A stretch of 64,000 nucleotides of DNA from Achatina immaculata (GCA_009760885.1 CM019692.1:60216426-60280425), one strand, 5' to 3'; positions 19,884 to 33,090 are shown, counted from the first letter of the stretch. Notes: a model not told the origin generated them from the letters alone. Translations and numbers: made by a program.

Positions 19884-20245
19884 TATACATAAAGTCCCTG
19901 AACACTTAAAAATTATTACTGATGTAACATAACACCTACAGTAATAATTGATGCATCATTTTGAATAGACTGAAAGTTTTTAATTCAAACTTTCGCGCCG
20001 CGTTCGTTTCAATATTTTGTCTGCACAGACTGCTTCTGCAAACTGAAGGACACAGGAGACTTTCTCGTCTCACATCTCCGCCATACTCGACTCAGCGCCA
20101 CCTGGCGGCAAAATATTGAAACTAACTCCGCGCGAAAGTTCGGATTAAAAACCTTCAGACTGTCTCTTCAAAAATGAGGTATTCTAACAGGTGTTATGTT
20201 ACTCCAGTAATAAATTCTGTTCAGGGACTTTGTTTTATAGTGTAT
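19884..20245. mobile_element. Foldback MITE with long inverted repeats
   Basis: The left arm (aaagtccctgaac ... gtaacataacacct ... aaactttcgcgc) reappears reversed in the right arm (gcgcgaaagtt ... aggtgttatgttac ... gttcagggactt). The arms are about 130 bp each and the middle is short. No transposase frame is present. Confidence 0.85.
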
Positions 20246-20824
20246 ATGAGCCGTGCATGAGCTATCTTATCTGGACAATTGGTAAACACTAAAACATGAA
20301 GGAAGAATCTCCATTTTATTCAAAATTAAAAGTCTCCAAAAATAAAGTATCTGGAATTTCGGAAACCTAGAAGGAAAATTAATGAATTAAACAATTTGGA
20401 AGTGAAATATATGTTAAGTTTCCAGTTATAATATTTTTATCACTGAACATTACATACACTTCACTTCCTTATTTTTTTTTACATGCAGTGTTATCATGTT
20501 GGAAGTTCTAACCAATTCACATTAGCAGGTGAGGAGAGGTTAATTCATGCAACAGCTGAAAATGTTAGTTAACATGCACAAAATGTAGGTAAAAAAACCT
20601 CATAAACAAAACTGGTACCACTACATATGTAAAGAGATATTTCTATCCTATATATCAAAAATGATACCACAGCATTGTATGATTATTTCATTCCTTAAAA
20701 TTTATCACACAATGTGTTGATAGTTCATACACGCACATAAATTCACACATTTCTTTCTATTATAAGGACGTATTGTCATCACGCGGAATTGATAAAGAGA
20801 GCGCGCCAACGATAAAATTCATTA

Positions 20825-20940
20825 TTTGATGTTCAGTCAGTCAGTTATTTGCATGTTCCTTGAGGAACTTTGCCTCAGTAACAACATTCATGTAAGCCTC
20901 TCTGTTGTAAGCAAGATGCCCTGCTGCTGATACATATTTG
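20825..20940 (-). mobile_element. RTE-type LINE, family 3, 3'-end fragment
   Basis: Matches the C-terminal end of family 3 (gaactttgcctc, gtaagcctctctgttgtaagc). A (CAGT)n-like tetranucleotide tail is at its left end. Confidence 0.75.
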
Positions 20941-22033
20941 AAGTTAATAAACCTATTTTGTTTCTACTCCTCTGTTAAAATGTTTCATTTTTTTATGATC
21001 TAAACAATTTCATCGCTAATTAAAAATGATTAAGATTCCTCCTTTTATATCTGCACCATGCACGCTACTCTTTTGCCACATTCACAGAATAGATATGCAA
21101 TAAAAGTGTGGTTTTTTTTAAACACTATCAAATATCGCTCCAATGTAATTATTGTAAAAACTTGCAGACATAGTCCACATTCGCTCACTTTAAAGGAATA
21201 GAGAACCGCTCACTTTATCACGAGAATCAAATATATGTGCTTATTAATTAATTATTAAAGAACATTTTCTATAAATGCAGAATGTTTGCACAGCTGGACA
21301 TCAGATTCAACCGAACGTCATTACAGACGCCATCGTTACCTAATCTAGCCATGGCGTCCTTTTCAGAGAGCTCACTTCTGGAGGTGAGGCAGTTCTACAC
21401 TCGACTTCAAAGCTGTCTCAGAGATATTTGAGCTGAAACAGACCAGAAGAGATATTACTAAATGTTATGGATATTGCGTAAACAATACTTACAGTAGTTG
21501 TGCTAGAGAGCAAAATATTGGATGTTTAGCCTTGAAATATAAAAAGTGCTTAAGACACGGTATAATGACAAATAGTAAACGAAAGACCGTAACCCGAACT
21601 ACAGACACTGGTAGCAGGAGTAACTGTCTGCCGACAGAGGATACTATGTAGTCTGAGACTTTCATTATTAGTTTTAAGTCGCACGGTTTCATTAGTCCAC
21701 GTTCTTCTCTTAGAACTCAAGATTTAAGACGTCTTCAGTACAAATGATTATGAATATTGTATTCTTTGCAAAAATTAAGAGCAACTTTCGGTCGTGTAAT
21801 TTTCAGTTTATCTAGAATTCAGCTTATGTTTTCCGTAAAATAATTACACTTTTCTACTTCTAAAAAGACTGTACACTTCAATCCAAAGTTAGGGGTCACG
21901 ACTTTATTTTCAACATATTCATTTTATATCAGTTAATATATTGATAAGATAAAAAACAATGTTGTTGAAACTTGTTTCAGTGACATCAAGAAATAGTCAT
22001 CTTTACACGTCAGTTATGAAAAAAACAACACTC
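20941..22033. other. No gene recognised
   Basis: AT-rich DNA with short frames on both strands and no motif I can name. Confidence 0.4.
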
Positions 22034-22045
22034 ACTGATTATCAT

Positions 22046-23828
22046 CTCTCTCTCTCTGAACCTTAAGTGCCCAGGGCACATGGGGCTTCCGCAAGGGTTT
22101 TCCACAAATGCCTGTCTTTCGCCTTTTTTTCTGCTCTTGCCCAGGTGAGCCCTCTATTGCTCAACATCCTTTCTGTTGTTCTTCTCCATGTCTCTTTTGG
22201 TCTACCCTTACTTCTGCTCCCCTGTGGTGTCCATCTTAGTGCTATTTTTGGTAGTGAGTTGTCAGTCATTCGGAGCACATGTCCCAACCATCGCCAGCGT
22301 CTTTCCTCAATAATTGTTGTCAGTGGTTTCATCTGCATTTCTGCCAATAAAATGTTATTTCTTATGGTGTTTGGCCAAAATATTTTTTTAATTCTACGTA
22401 AACATTTAGTCTGGAAAGAATTCAACTTGTTTTCTATGGTTTTGGTGATTTTCCAGCATTCACTTCCATAGAGTAGCACACTTAGAACATTACTCTTAAA
22501 TATCCTGATTTTCATATTTATGCTTAGTTTATTTGATTTCCATATATTCTGTAGCATTGCAAAAGCCTGGTTTGCTCTAGTAAGTCTGCTGTTGATGTCC
22601 TCTGTGCTGTCTCCATTTTCTACTACTCTGCTGCCAAGGTATACAAATTCGTTGACCTCCTCCACTAACTTGTTATCTACTCTGAGTACATTTCTGTTGT
22701 TCACATTTTGCTTCATTAACTTTGTCTTTCCTACATTGATCTTTAGTCCTATGTTGTTTGCATTCTGGGTTAACTTGTTTATTTTATCTTGCATATCTTT
22801 GTGACTGCTTGATAATAGACAAATGTCGTCCGCAAAGTCAAGGTCCTCCAGCACTGTGTCAAGGGTCCATTGTAATCCTCTGCGTTTGTCTGATGTTGCC
22901 TCCTTCATTAACCAGTCTACTGCCAAGATAAATAATGTTGGTGATAGTACACATCCCTGTTTCACTCCTGTTTGTACCCTAAAGCTGCTGGAGGTATGTT
23001 CTCCACAGATAACTTTGCACTGAAAACCCTCGTATAGGGCTTTGATTACATTAACTATTTTATGGGGGAGGCCATGCCATCTTAGGATTTTCCACAGTGC
23101 ATCTCTGTTGACACTGTCAAAGGCTTTCTCAAAATCTATGAATAATGCATATGTTGTGCTATGCCACTCATTTGCCTGTTCTAATATTTGTCTAAGTACG
23201 AATATATGGTCTATGCATGATCTTCCTTTCCTAAATCCTGCCTGCTCTTTCCGAAGTTTTTCCTCAAGTGTTGGTACAATTCTGTTGATGATTATTCTGC
23301 AAAATACTTTACTAGTGAGTGGCAGTAGGGTAATGCCTCTCCAGTTCCCGCAATCTCTGAGGTCACCCTTCTTTGGTAGTTTTACTATAAGACCAGTTTT
23401 CCACTCCTCTGGGGCTTTTTCTAAATCCCAAATTTGTTGTAATATCCGGCAAAGTTGTTTTGGTGTTTCTGCTTCTTCTGCTTTCAACATCTCAGCAGTC
23501 ACTTCATCTTCACCTGGTGCCCTGTCTGATTTTAGCATCTTTATCGCCTCTTTTACTTCATTTATTGTTATTGGTCCTGTATTGATGTTTAGTTCCACTT
23601 TTGCTTCAGGTATATCTATTGCTTGTGCTGCTTGTGTTCTGTTTAGTAGGGTGTTAAAGTGTTCCCTCCATCTTTCAATTTTTTCTCTTTCTCCACTGAC
23701 CAGTTGTCCATTTTGTGTTCTTACTGCACTTTCACATCTTGTATTGAAGTTACCTGTCATCTGCTTTGTGATTTTATATATGGTTTTCATGTCATTTGTA
23801 TATGCTGCTTTCTCTGCTGTTTCTGCTA
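22046..23828 (-). mobile_element. RTE-type LINE, family 2, long intact RT frame, 12-bp target duplication
   Basis: The - strand has an uninterrupted frame of 575 codons (23790-22063). It covers the endonuclease-RT linker, RT palm (NWRGITLLP, TYALFIDFEKAFDSVN, GVKQGCVLSPTLF, LDFADDICLLSSSHKD) and the C-terminal region ending AEAPCALGT. The endonuclease is missing by 5' truncation. After TAA come only GGTTC and (AG)n. ACTGATTATCAT flanks it at 22034-22045 and 23829-23840. The intact frame and perfect duplication show a recent insertion. Confidence 0.95.
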
Positions 23829-24254
23829 ACTGATTATCATGGTGAGTTTAAAAATCAAGTTTTCATCTTTTGACGTTATGTCAGGTATAAACTTAGGGTA
23901 TAAGTCAAGCGTTCCGCCAAAACAAGCAGGTAGAAAAGTGATGCAAGTGCAGTAGGGACTCCTACTAAAAAGATATCACTTTTCACTCGTTTTAAAATTG
24001 GTGATAAAAGGAGCCTTTTGCTAGTTGCAAGAACCACGTGCCAGAGAAGGGGTCTTAGCATTATGGAAGGCATTCGGGCTACTGCGTGGGTTGAGAACTG
24101 CGAGACGTTTGAGAGTGTCACATTCTACCAGCCAAAGGCTTTTGTAGAGATTTAGAGCCACCTGTAGAAGACCAAAATCGTTCGGGTCGTCCATATTGTA
24201 CGAGCCGGCAGGATGACATATTCTCTTTTTGTTTGGCCCGCGCCATCGAACAGT

Positions 24255-25020
24255 CGCCTGTACCACTCTACGACGTCAGATGATGAACACTGCAAACATT
24301 TAATGTCAGCAGGATGACAGTTTGCAGAAGCATACGTGAATTCCTACTTGCTTCACGAAGACCAGCCGTCAGAATCCCTCCCACTTCAGTTCTCAGAAGA
24401 TCCCATGTTGACTGCTGTCATGGACACGTCAGGTTGACAAGACGCCAGTGGAGTCAGGTCCTCTTCACAGATGAGCACCGCTTCACTCTGTCATTTAATG
24501 ATGGCAGGGCTCGTGAATGGAAAAAAGAGTAAAAAAAGTCATTTTGCCAATAACACAATTCGAGAAATTGATCGATATGGAGGAGGATATGACATAGTCT
24601 GGGATGGACTAAATCGACAAGACAACACTCATCTTCATCTTATCCGTGGCACACTGACTGTCCTAAACGACGAAGATGAGATATTGTGACCATCTATTCA
24701 GCTTGCTCTGTAGGCCATGGGTGTTAAATGCCGTCTTGTAAGATGACAGTGCCTGGTCTAATCGGGCTCGTATAGTTTACGACTTAATTCATCATAGAGT
24801 GGCCCGTCATTCAACTGATCTTGCTCCTAATAAACGCCTCTAGAACGTCCGTGGGCGAAGAGTATCGGCTAGTCACCCTCCACCAGTTGATGTTGTGCAT
24901 GTGATTGTTTTGTGTTTCACCACGAGGGGAGGCTGCTCTCCAAGATGTTCATAGATCCCTTGTGGAAGCCATGCGTAAAAGATGTGTCGACTGCCTGACT
25001 GCAAATGATGTTTTACTTTA
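24255..25020 (+). mobile_element. Tc1-like transposon, catalytic part, decayed
   Basis: The frame reads RRQWSQVLFTDEHRFTLSF (first catalytic D), then in another frame RYGGGYDIVWDGLNRQDNTH and HLHLIRGTLTV. Stops and frameshifts follow. A remnant of the C-terminal segment lies near 24960-25010. The N-terminal domain is missing. Confidence 0.88.
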
Positions 25021-25329
25021 TTTTGATAGATCAAGTGTAACAGTACTTATCTTGTGATTTTTATGAGTTCTCAGTCTTGTAACACATGTAAGGATGATTT
25101 CATTTGCGTAAGAAATGTAGGAATTTGTTTCATTTTAAATGCAGCTAAGTCTGGCATACTATTTCTGACAATGACTGCAAATTATTATTTTAAGCAAGAG
25201 ACCCTTAACATTTAGGCAGTGGCACAGTTTAAAAGCAAAACAATAATGTGTCACTTCTTTCCAGCGTTTATAAAACACTTTACGAACAACGTTCAACTTT
25301 CATTATATAAAGTTAATATTCTTTAGCAC

Positions 25330-25620
25330 GCCATGCTGTCTTCCACTCATCATCTTTTGTTTTTCCTCTCTTTCTCTGTCTTACTCTTCCCTCCTCAACA
25401 TTGTACCTTTCCTGCTGATATGCTGCTTTCTACTCCATTACATTTTCGGATGAAGTTGGCGGCCATTTTTCTTACGTCCTTAATTACGTTACTTGCTTCT
25501 TGTGCTTGTGCCAGACTGTCCTCATTAGTTGTCCCAGCTGTCCAAGGTTCTCAGAATCATTCTCAAAAGCTGTATCGTGCTTGTAGCTGTTTTAACATTG
25601 CCTTGCTATCTGACAACTGA
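25330..25620 (-). mobile_element. Probable LINE C-terminal fragment
   Basis: The complement resembles the C-terminal end of RTE-type ORFs (a WTAG-like segment and a K/R-rich region). The + strand open frame of 95 codons looks hydrophobic only because it is antisense. Low certainty. Confidence 0.4.
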
Positions 25621-25793
25621 AGGGGAGTACGAGGTAAATAAAATCTCTCGGTAAAGAGGGGGCGTGGCTTGAGAAGCGGGCAGAATGACTAAACTCTTAC
25701 TCAAGTTTGAAAATCTCCATGAAATAAAAAGTGGCGTGGTCTTGTTTGGAATTTACAGTATAAACAATGAATGTTTACCAAATTCAGTTGCAG

Positions 25794-25918
<125 letters not shown>

Positions 25919-26029
25919 GTTTGTCTGTCAATCTGTTTGTCTGGCTGTCTCTCGGTCTGTTTATTTATTTTTGTTCATCTATCAGTGTCTAAATGTATAT
26001 TTGCTTATCCCGCCACCAAATATATGACT

Positions 26030-26935
26030 ATCTAATATAATGTTTACGAGCACATTACTATACATGGATTTTCATATTTGTACTTTAAACCATCTTTTGC
26101 TTAGATGGAAACAAACACAGTTATCTAAATAAATACGTCTGTTGGTGATGAAACAAGGGGCTCATACTTGGCTATAACTGACATTCTAACATTGGACAAA
26201 CTATCACGAGCACCAATTTAACGACCTCTTCTCTGATGATGAATGTTATTATGACAGAGAAGAAAAGCATAAACATGATAACAACACAAGTATGTGAGAT
26301 GAATAATGAAGTCAAGGGAAACAAGGGAGACGAAACTAATAAATTAACAAAGTAAAAATGATATGCTTCGATATGAAAGATGTTCTTGTGTTGGATATGT
26401 GCAATGTTCAACTTTTGCTCTACGGCATTCTTTGTTGAGGTAACGTTTCTTGTTGGTGCTTGGAGATACGTGAAGCTGCTAGGCTATTTCCCACCCCACC
26501 CCCCACACCCCCGCAAGGTCGAAATCTCTCGTGAAGCATGTTCTTGACGAAGCTTGAAGATGTGTGTGTGTGTGTGTGTGCGCGAGCACCATCGTGATCG
26601 GCAGAGTTGATCGCCAGACCAATTACTCGCATGCTAGAGTGTGGATGTATGTGGCCATGTTCGCTGGTGTTCTCACAGTCTGTTAGAAAAGATGAAACGA
26701 GAGAAACTTAACCCTGATTTTTTTTTCCGAATGGTAGAAGAAACTTATGTTTATGCTTTGCTACATTGTCTTTTACATGAGATGCTTATGTAGAATAATA
26801 TGAGAGTCAATAATTCAAGTATTATTAGTTGCATACTATGATTTTTCTACTTAACTCTAAAGCATATTTCATCACATAAAGAAGAATACGCATAAATATT
26901 TCACATGTAAGCGTCATAGAATTATATATCTGTAA
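26030..26935. other. No gene recognised; short (GT)n
   Basis: A (GT)n tract lies at about 26560-26580 and a C-rich patch at 26485-26515. Open frames here have no supporting features. Confidence 0.4.
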
Positions 26936-26939
26936 TGTA

Positions 26940-27420
26940 CACAGCATCATCAGGTGGCATTCCGATAGACGTTGGTAGTCATGCTTTTCCACAGATCTCG
27001 TTCTTGATATTTTTCACGTGATCTGTTAGTGACTTTTCTGTGCCATCGCGCTAGTTTGTCCGTGATTTTTTTTTTTATCTTTGTCTTCCCTTGCATCTCT
27101 TTCAATGTATCTTCTTCTTCTTCTCATTATATGTCCAGTGAATGATGAGTGTCGTTTTTTCCCTGAGATTCCTTTCTACAAGTGCTCTTGTTAGACATTC
27201 CCTATGTGTAATTTTAGATGTCCATGATATTCTTTACATTCTTCTAATGTACCACATCTCTGTTGCCTCTAGTGATCTTTCCATCGATCTTTATAGAGTA
27301 GGATTGGCTCAATGTAGCATTTTAGAACTCTTTTTCTTATGTTTATTGATAAAGATGACTTGCACAAGATGTTTTTCCTTTGTTAGGAAGCTGTTTTAGC
27401 TTGATATATTCTAATCTTGA
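26940..27420 (-). mobile_element. Diverged RTE-type LINE fragment (family 1-like)
   Basis: The stretch matches the antisense layout of family 1: a catcatcaggtggcattccg start, a (CTT)n-like patch, then atgtacc-like text and aggattggctcaatgtagcattttagaactc, which is also seen at 17.5 and 46.1 kb. Confidence 0.7.
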
Positions 27421-27577
27421 TTTCAGATCCAGAAAATTAATGATGGCACGATGTTGCACAGTACATCTATTATAATGTCCCTTTTTGGGTGGAACTTTGA
27501 GAAGATTCTGGAAAGGGGTGAAAGGAAAGGAAAGTCAGATAGAAGGATCAGAACTAGATGAGACATGTGTATGTATG

Positions 27578-27663
27578 AGGATAAGGATAGGGTTTAGTGG
27601 GTAAGGTAATTATTTGGTATGATGATAAGGACAGGGTTTACTGGGTAAGGTAATTATTTGGCC
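27578..27663. repeat. Short direct repeat, two copies
   Basis: gataaggatagggttta and gataaggacagggttta are each followed by tgggtaaggtaattatttgg. Confidence 0.7.
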
Positions 27664-27799
27664 CCACAAACAAAGGGGCGATAAACAGAAAGAAATTTAA
27701 AAATTCTGATTAGATAAAGAACAACGTAAAACATGTCACAGAATAATTAGATTACAGTAGCGTACAAAGCAGTATTTAAATATATATATTTCAATTAAT

Positions 27800-28380
27800 C
27801 AATCAAGTGCCATACCGCGTGGCGTAGGCGATCATTTCTCTCTATCATTCCCTGTCTTTTGAGGTGATTATAAGGTTCGCAGGTGACTTTCTTCCTAGCC
27901 CCACTGACAGCCCATCCAGTAACTTCTCTCTTTGCCTTCCTCTGTCTCTTCTTCCTTCAGTTTTTCCAATTGCCGCAGTGTGTTCCAATTTCCCTTTTCT
28001 CATGAAATGCCCTATAAATCTGGACTGTCTGTATCTGATCTGTGCTTTAATTTGCCTTTTAACTCCAGCCTCTCTTAAGACTTCTTCGTTGGTTTTCTTA
28101 GCTCTCCGTGGTACCTTCAACATCCTTCTTATAGGCCACATTTTCATGGAGTCCATTTCTCGCTATACACTCTTATTCATAGACCATGCTTCACGCCCAT
28201 AAAAACAGGATTGGCTCGATGTAACACTTAAGAATTCGGAATCTTGTTTCCATTGATTTGGATCTATTGCACAAGATATGTTTCATTTTCTGGAATGCTG
28301 ACTTGGCCTGAACACGTCCGCTTTTTATTTCATTGTGACATTTCCCATCAGTTGTTAAAATCTCTCCAAAGTAGGAAAAG
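27800..28380 (-). mobile_element. RTE-type LINE fragment, C-terminal RT
   Basis: The - strand reads MWPIRRMLKVPRRAKKTNEE and FIGHFMRKGKLEHTAAIGKT, which is the thumb/C-terminal region of RTE proteins. Upstream segments are frameshifted. Confidence 0.82.
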
Positions 28381-28384
28381 CGTA

Positions 28385-28690
28385 TATATATATCTTATCT
28401 TATATCTTATATCCTTCCCGTGCCGTTAGACGTCACATAGGGCTCGCAAAGTAGTTCGCCAATATTTCCTGTCTTCGGCGAGTCTTTCAACCTCAACAAA
28501 GGATTTTATGCCTGTTAACTTGGCCTCTCTTAATAATGTTCTCTTCAGAGTTTCACGCGGTCTGCCCCTTTTTCTTCGGCCTGTTGTGTTCCACTTGATA
28601 GCTTGTTTTGGGATTCTCTGCTCATTTCTTCTCATCAAGTGGCCAACATATGTCCATCTCCTTTTCCTGATCACCCGTGAGACTGGTTGT
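28385..28690 (-). mobile_element. RTE-type LINE fragment, family 4
   Basis: The - strand reads RRWTYVGHLMRRNEQRIPKQ, GRRKRGRPRETLKRTLL and ends WRTTLRALCDV. A related copy is at 53444-53622. The tail is ATAAG/ATATA-rich. Confidence 0.82.
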
Positions 28691-28759
28691 AATATATATA
28701 TATATATATATTAATATTACGAAGGAAACAAGGGAAAATTATTATTTTACTACAAGTCT

Positions 28760-29250
28760 AGTCAGTATTAAGTTATGAAGCCAGAGTGCCATCAGAGGTA
28801 AATAACAAGGTCAGACAGAATGCTCACTCCGTGCCTTGTCCATGACAGCTGCCCAGCATTTGTCTTTCGTAACCAATATCACTGTCAACATCTGTGAATA
28901 ATTCGCTTAAATGTTGTGGAAAGAATGTGCTAATCTTGGTTACAATCTGAGTTTATCGTGTGGCCATTTCTCACTCCATTAGCTTTCGCCACAACTGTCC
29001 GTTGCTGGCAGTTTTTGATGTACTTATTAAAGTGATGCAGATGCAGTTAGTTATGTACTTACCGTGTAGAGTCATGGTCTTACCGCATTTGATACTGTGA
29101 GATTACGGTAGAACAAGTAACGAAACAAACTTCAGTTGTGTTAAAATGATTATTGTAGTAATTCTGTGTCTCACTGGCTAGTTTGCTATTATCATAAAAT
29201 GCCCCGAGTTTGAAAATATATATGATATAGTTGGCTTTATGAAGATAATG
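28760..29250. other. No gene recognised upstream of the exon 5-like piece
   Basis: I looked for exon 4-like sequence of the CpeT-like family here and did not find it. Confidence 0.4.
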
Positions 29251-29262
29251 ATGTGTTTCCAG

Positions 29263-29379
29263 ATCTATCCGTGGTACGACGTTACCTTACGCTGTAGTGA
29301 AATCATTGTATGTATTCCTCCAAGCTCCTCGTAAGAACCTTCTCTTTTTCTTTACGATTTTTTTTCACCAAGGTCCCAG
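29263..29379 (+). pseudogene. CpeT-like family, exon 5 remnant (copy B1)
   Basis: After a CAG acceptor the frame reads IYPWYDVTLRCSEIIVCIPP, matching KHAHYVLTIRCDNYFVDVPP of copy A with the cysteine at the same place (residue 11 of the exon). TAA follows at 29332. The end of the piece matches copy A (aggtcccag then GTAG), and intron similarity continues beyond it. It is 117 bp against 119 in copy A, so two bases are lost and the frame is broken. Confidence 0.75.
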
Positions 29380-29639
29380 GTAGTATCATTATTTTTTATG
29401 TGACGTAAATGCCTCCCACATACTGCAAGATATGATCGCTAAAGTCAAAGCGTATTCTCTAAATAGTACACATGCAGGTAAAAGAACAGCGAGAAGCCAG
29501 CAGAACTAAATGTCTGCCTTTTAGTCTATTAATACTGAAAAATCAATTGTTGTATAGTATGTGTGTATGTGTGTGTGTGATAAAATATATAAACATAGAA
29601 AATACTGGAATACTTTTTTTTCTTTCTATGCACTATTCG

Positions 29640-29885
29640 ACGCCAATGAGTGGCGAAGTGGTTATTACAATAGTCTCTCATAACGAAGAGGCTGGTAGTT
29701 CAAATCTGTCAGGAGGCGTTCCAGCTACCCAGATGTAGAAATGATTACCTGACCTCTTCTGCAGTTTAGGAAGGTAGGACGGCCAGGCATAAAAGCTGAC
29801 AATATCATCCTCCAGTGTGCCGAAGCTGACAATATCATCCTCCAGTGTGCCGGTAGATCGAGGAAAATATGGGCACTAACAGCAT
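29640..29885 (+). repeat. tRNA-derived SINE
   Basis: A-box-like gagtggcgaagtggttatt and B-box-like ctggtagttcaaatctg are followed by the shared body (aggaaaatatgggcactaac). A 31-bp segment of the body (aagctgacaatatcatcctc...) is doubled at 29789-29849. Confidence 0.72.
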
Positions 29886-30194
29886 GCACTCTAACTGCGG
29901 GCTAATGTTTATCTTTATACCAACGAGAGATTGTAATTAATCTGCAATAAAACTGAGAACATTTTATCCTGTCCTTGTGAACGATAGTTTATTCACATTT
30001 CAAGTTCACATAAGCCAAACGTGTGCAGTTAGGGATGGTATGTACTGTTTAGACTATTAGGTGATGAGAAGGCCAGCTTTTCTCATATCATTATCACGTA
30101 TTTACTCACTTAGGCATGGGATACCAAGTTTTCCCGTAAGTTAACGGAAAAAAAACATGTTGTTAGATAGAGACGTACATTGGCAGGTGGATAG

Positions 30195-30480
30195 ATAGAG
30201 AGATAGACAGACAAGCAGGCAGACAGACAAGATATAAAGACATACAGAGAATATGCACACTGCACGGTCAGTGTATAGCGGAAAATTTACGCTTCAGACA
30301 GGCAAGTAGGCAGACAGGCAAAAAGAGAGACAGACAGGGAAGCCAGCAAACAGACAGACAGGCAAGCAAGCAGACAGACAGACAGACAGACACTCAAGCA
30401 AGAAGACAGACAGACAGGGAGGCAAGCAAGCAGACAGATAGACAGGCAAGCAAGCAGACAGACAGACAGACACTCACACA
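30195..30480. repeat. (GACA)n/(GCAA)n tetranucleotide region
   Basis: Imperfect agacagacaggcaagcaag units. The - strand frame (CLSVCLLACLS) is an artefact. Confidence 0.92.
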
Positions 30481-30978
30481 TACAAAGTCAGTGTTAATTG
30501 GAACATTTGATAAATTTATGAAGTTATAGTTTCTGATAGTAGAGACATTAATTTTCAAATTCTAAAATATTTAATATCTTCTAACAAGTATCATATTCCT
30601 GGAATTCCGACAACTTTAGAAGTATTTGTGAGTAAACGAGCTTGAAAAAAGAAAATACGAACAGAAAGATCACCCAGCATTGACATTAATATTTATCTTC
30701 TTCTGTGCGTCCTTAGGTAGCTCCTAATTTTGTAATTGTTCTGTTTAATTATACCACAGGAAATATGAGTATTTAAAACCGGATCTCTATGCTAATTAAA
30801 TATTTCGCTTGATCAAATAAAGCAAACAATTTTAGTTCTAAGTATTGTGGTTATGTTCTTTTTCCACAAAGTGATAACTAACTTCATTTCTTGTCTTGTT
30901 TAATCATGAAGTATATACAGACAAATGTGAAAGATGACTTCTGTATTGCTGATTTATATAGCTTTATATTATTTATAG

Positions 30979-31106
30979 ACAAGTATGAGCAATCTAAACA
31001 TATGGATCACAAAGGATTCTCAACTGGGAAGTAATAATCAGCTTTTCGAAGCGTCCATGACAACGGAATACAACTTCCTGCAGATGGAAGCCTTTGCTGC
31101 CCTGAA
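30979..31106 (+). pseudogene. Possible CpeT-like family exon 3 (copy B2), diverged
   Basis: Between TATAG and GTAAGA there is an open stretch of 42 codons plus two bases, which gives the same entry and exit phases (0 and 2) as exon 3 of copies A and C. It reads NQLFEASMTTEYNFLQMEAF, where TEYNF may stand for THYNV of copy A. Sequence match is weak; length, phases and position before the exon 4-like piece support it. Confidence 0.4.
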
Positions 31107-31355
31107 GTAAGAGGCATATATCCACATACTATTTTCAATACAAACAATAATTCCTCTACCGTAAGCGCCTTTGAGATGAACACATTAATGATATAGCTAC
31201 TACCTCGCGATCGAAATCAACCGCTCTCGTAAATTTCTACATAAAGGGCATATCATAACTGTTTTACCTCTCTCTACTGTTCAGTTTCGAATTTTCATAG
31301 AAAATTTGCAATTATTATTTTACCTGCCCTCGTAATTCATGAGGCATGAAATCTA

Positions 31356-31745
31356 TTCCTCATTCATTCATTCATTCATTTGCATGTCCCTTGCGGAACT
31401 TTGCCTCCCAAACAGCACTCCTGTAGGCCTCTCGGTTGTGAGCAAGACGGCCTGCTGCTGTTGCATCCATTTCCAGATCGTCAACGATGTCTTGCAGCCA
31501 TCTTCGTCTTGGTCTTCCTCTTTTTCTTTTTCCCATTATGTATCCTTCCAATACGGTCTTCTCTAAATTATCATGACGTTTAATGTGTCCAAAATATTTC
31601 AGTTTTCTCTCTTTAATCCTCTTCACTAGCCAGCCTTCTTCAATATTAAGCTCTTGTAGTATAGATATATTTGTTCTTTTTTGTGTCCACGATATTTGGA
31701 GAACTCTTCTGTAGCATTTACATTCAAATCTATTCATACTCATGC
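31356..31745 (-). mobile_element. RTE-type LINE, family 3, 3'-end fragment
   Basis: The - strand reads [58 protein letters not shown] and [20 protein letters not shown]. The frame is intact for 123 codons. The tail is (ATGA)n on the - strand. Confidence 0.93.
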
Positions 31746-31759
31746 GTAAAGAGTTGATT

Positions 31760-33090
31760 TATGGCCAGTGATTTAAAAAAAAACTTATCCTATTTGTTGT
31801 ATGGGTGATAAATATAATAGTGGAGTATACTTTGAAAAATAAGATAAGATTGTAAGACCATCATAGCATTTCAAATGTTGACTGTAGGAAAAAGATAAAT
31901 TCTCAAGAGCAGGAGGAAATATATAATAAATACCGAGAAATAAGTTCACAATATGAAGAGATAATAAAATGAAAAAAAAATCTAAGTTAAAAAATCAAAT
32001 CAGGCATCCAAAAGAAATATTATAACAGATGGAATCTTCTTCTTCTTCTTATCTGTCTGTTTGTACCAGTAACGTTCCAAACATCAATCCAGAGCGATGT
32101 TGGAGGCCTGGGTAACTGTAATGTTTCCTCACGGGTGTCTTACACCTCAACCGTTACCTTTTTCCTTGACCTGAGTGGTGGAAACAGGTGTAAAAGTCCA
32201 TACATATTTCAACTAGCGTTACGAATTCAATTTATATAAAGGGAAATTCTCAATGAGACCCCAAACAAAGTCCCTATTTATTGTTAAAAAAATGTACTTT
32301 GAGGGATAAATCTGCACTCTATGTAGTTTACTCCAGATTCGCCTTCTTTGGTCTGTTGTACGCATAATGTGATGGAGCACTGCTGAAGGATCTGAACATC
32401 CAACACCCATTACAAACATAGCATGTATAGTACAAATCAATAACTCCATGATCAAGTAATATATCATTTAATCACAAGACTTGACTTCAACATTAACATA
32501 ACAACATTTGGGATGACACCATCAGTATAACAACAAAGAGAACATTAATCAATGACATGGAAACTTAATTGATAAATTATTCAACGAGGAATATGATTCA
32601 AATGCAGTAGTATCTCATGCGTCATAATATGCAGTAATGAACATCAGCTGGCATGCAATATCACAATGATGAAAACTCATGAAACATATCCTTCTCATCA
32701 CTGGGTCCTTAAACACAGGGCTCCACAAAGAGCATGTGTGCAATTGTTACTCAGTCTTCAAGTATTTCTTCAACACAAACTCATGATACTTCACAATAAT
32801 GAGACATGAAAAAACCTCGCAGCCAACAGCTTCACATGGCATACATATATGATAATCAGTGTGAATGAATGGCATACCAACAACATACATATAATACTCA
32901 TTATGCGTGAAATATACGATAATCAAATGTGAATGAAAATCATGATAAATCAGTGTGCAATGCAATGAACAAACAAAAAAAAAGATCATATATGTAATGT
33001 TAATCAAAGTGTCTGAGTGTATCAGATGAGTAAATTCATCAATCCCATGATCCTCATGATGTCTACGAGACTTATACAATTTTATTGGTA
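31760..33090. other. No gene recognised
   Basis: Open frames at 32219 and 32747 (- strand) have no features I recognise. This would be the intron between the exon 3-like and exon 4-like pieces of copy B2. Confidence 0.4.

Noticed and set aside
23042..23833. Open + strand frame of 263 codons
   Set aside because: It is the antisense shadow of the family 2 reverse transcriptase on the - strand.
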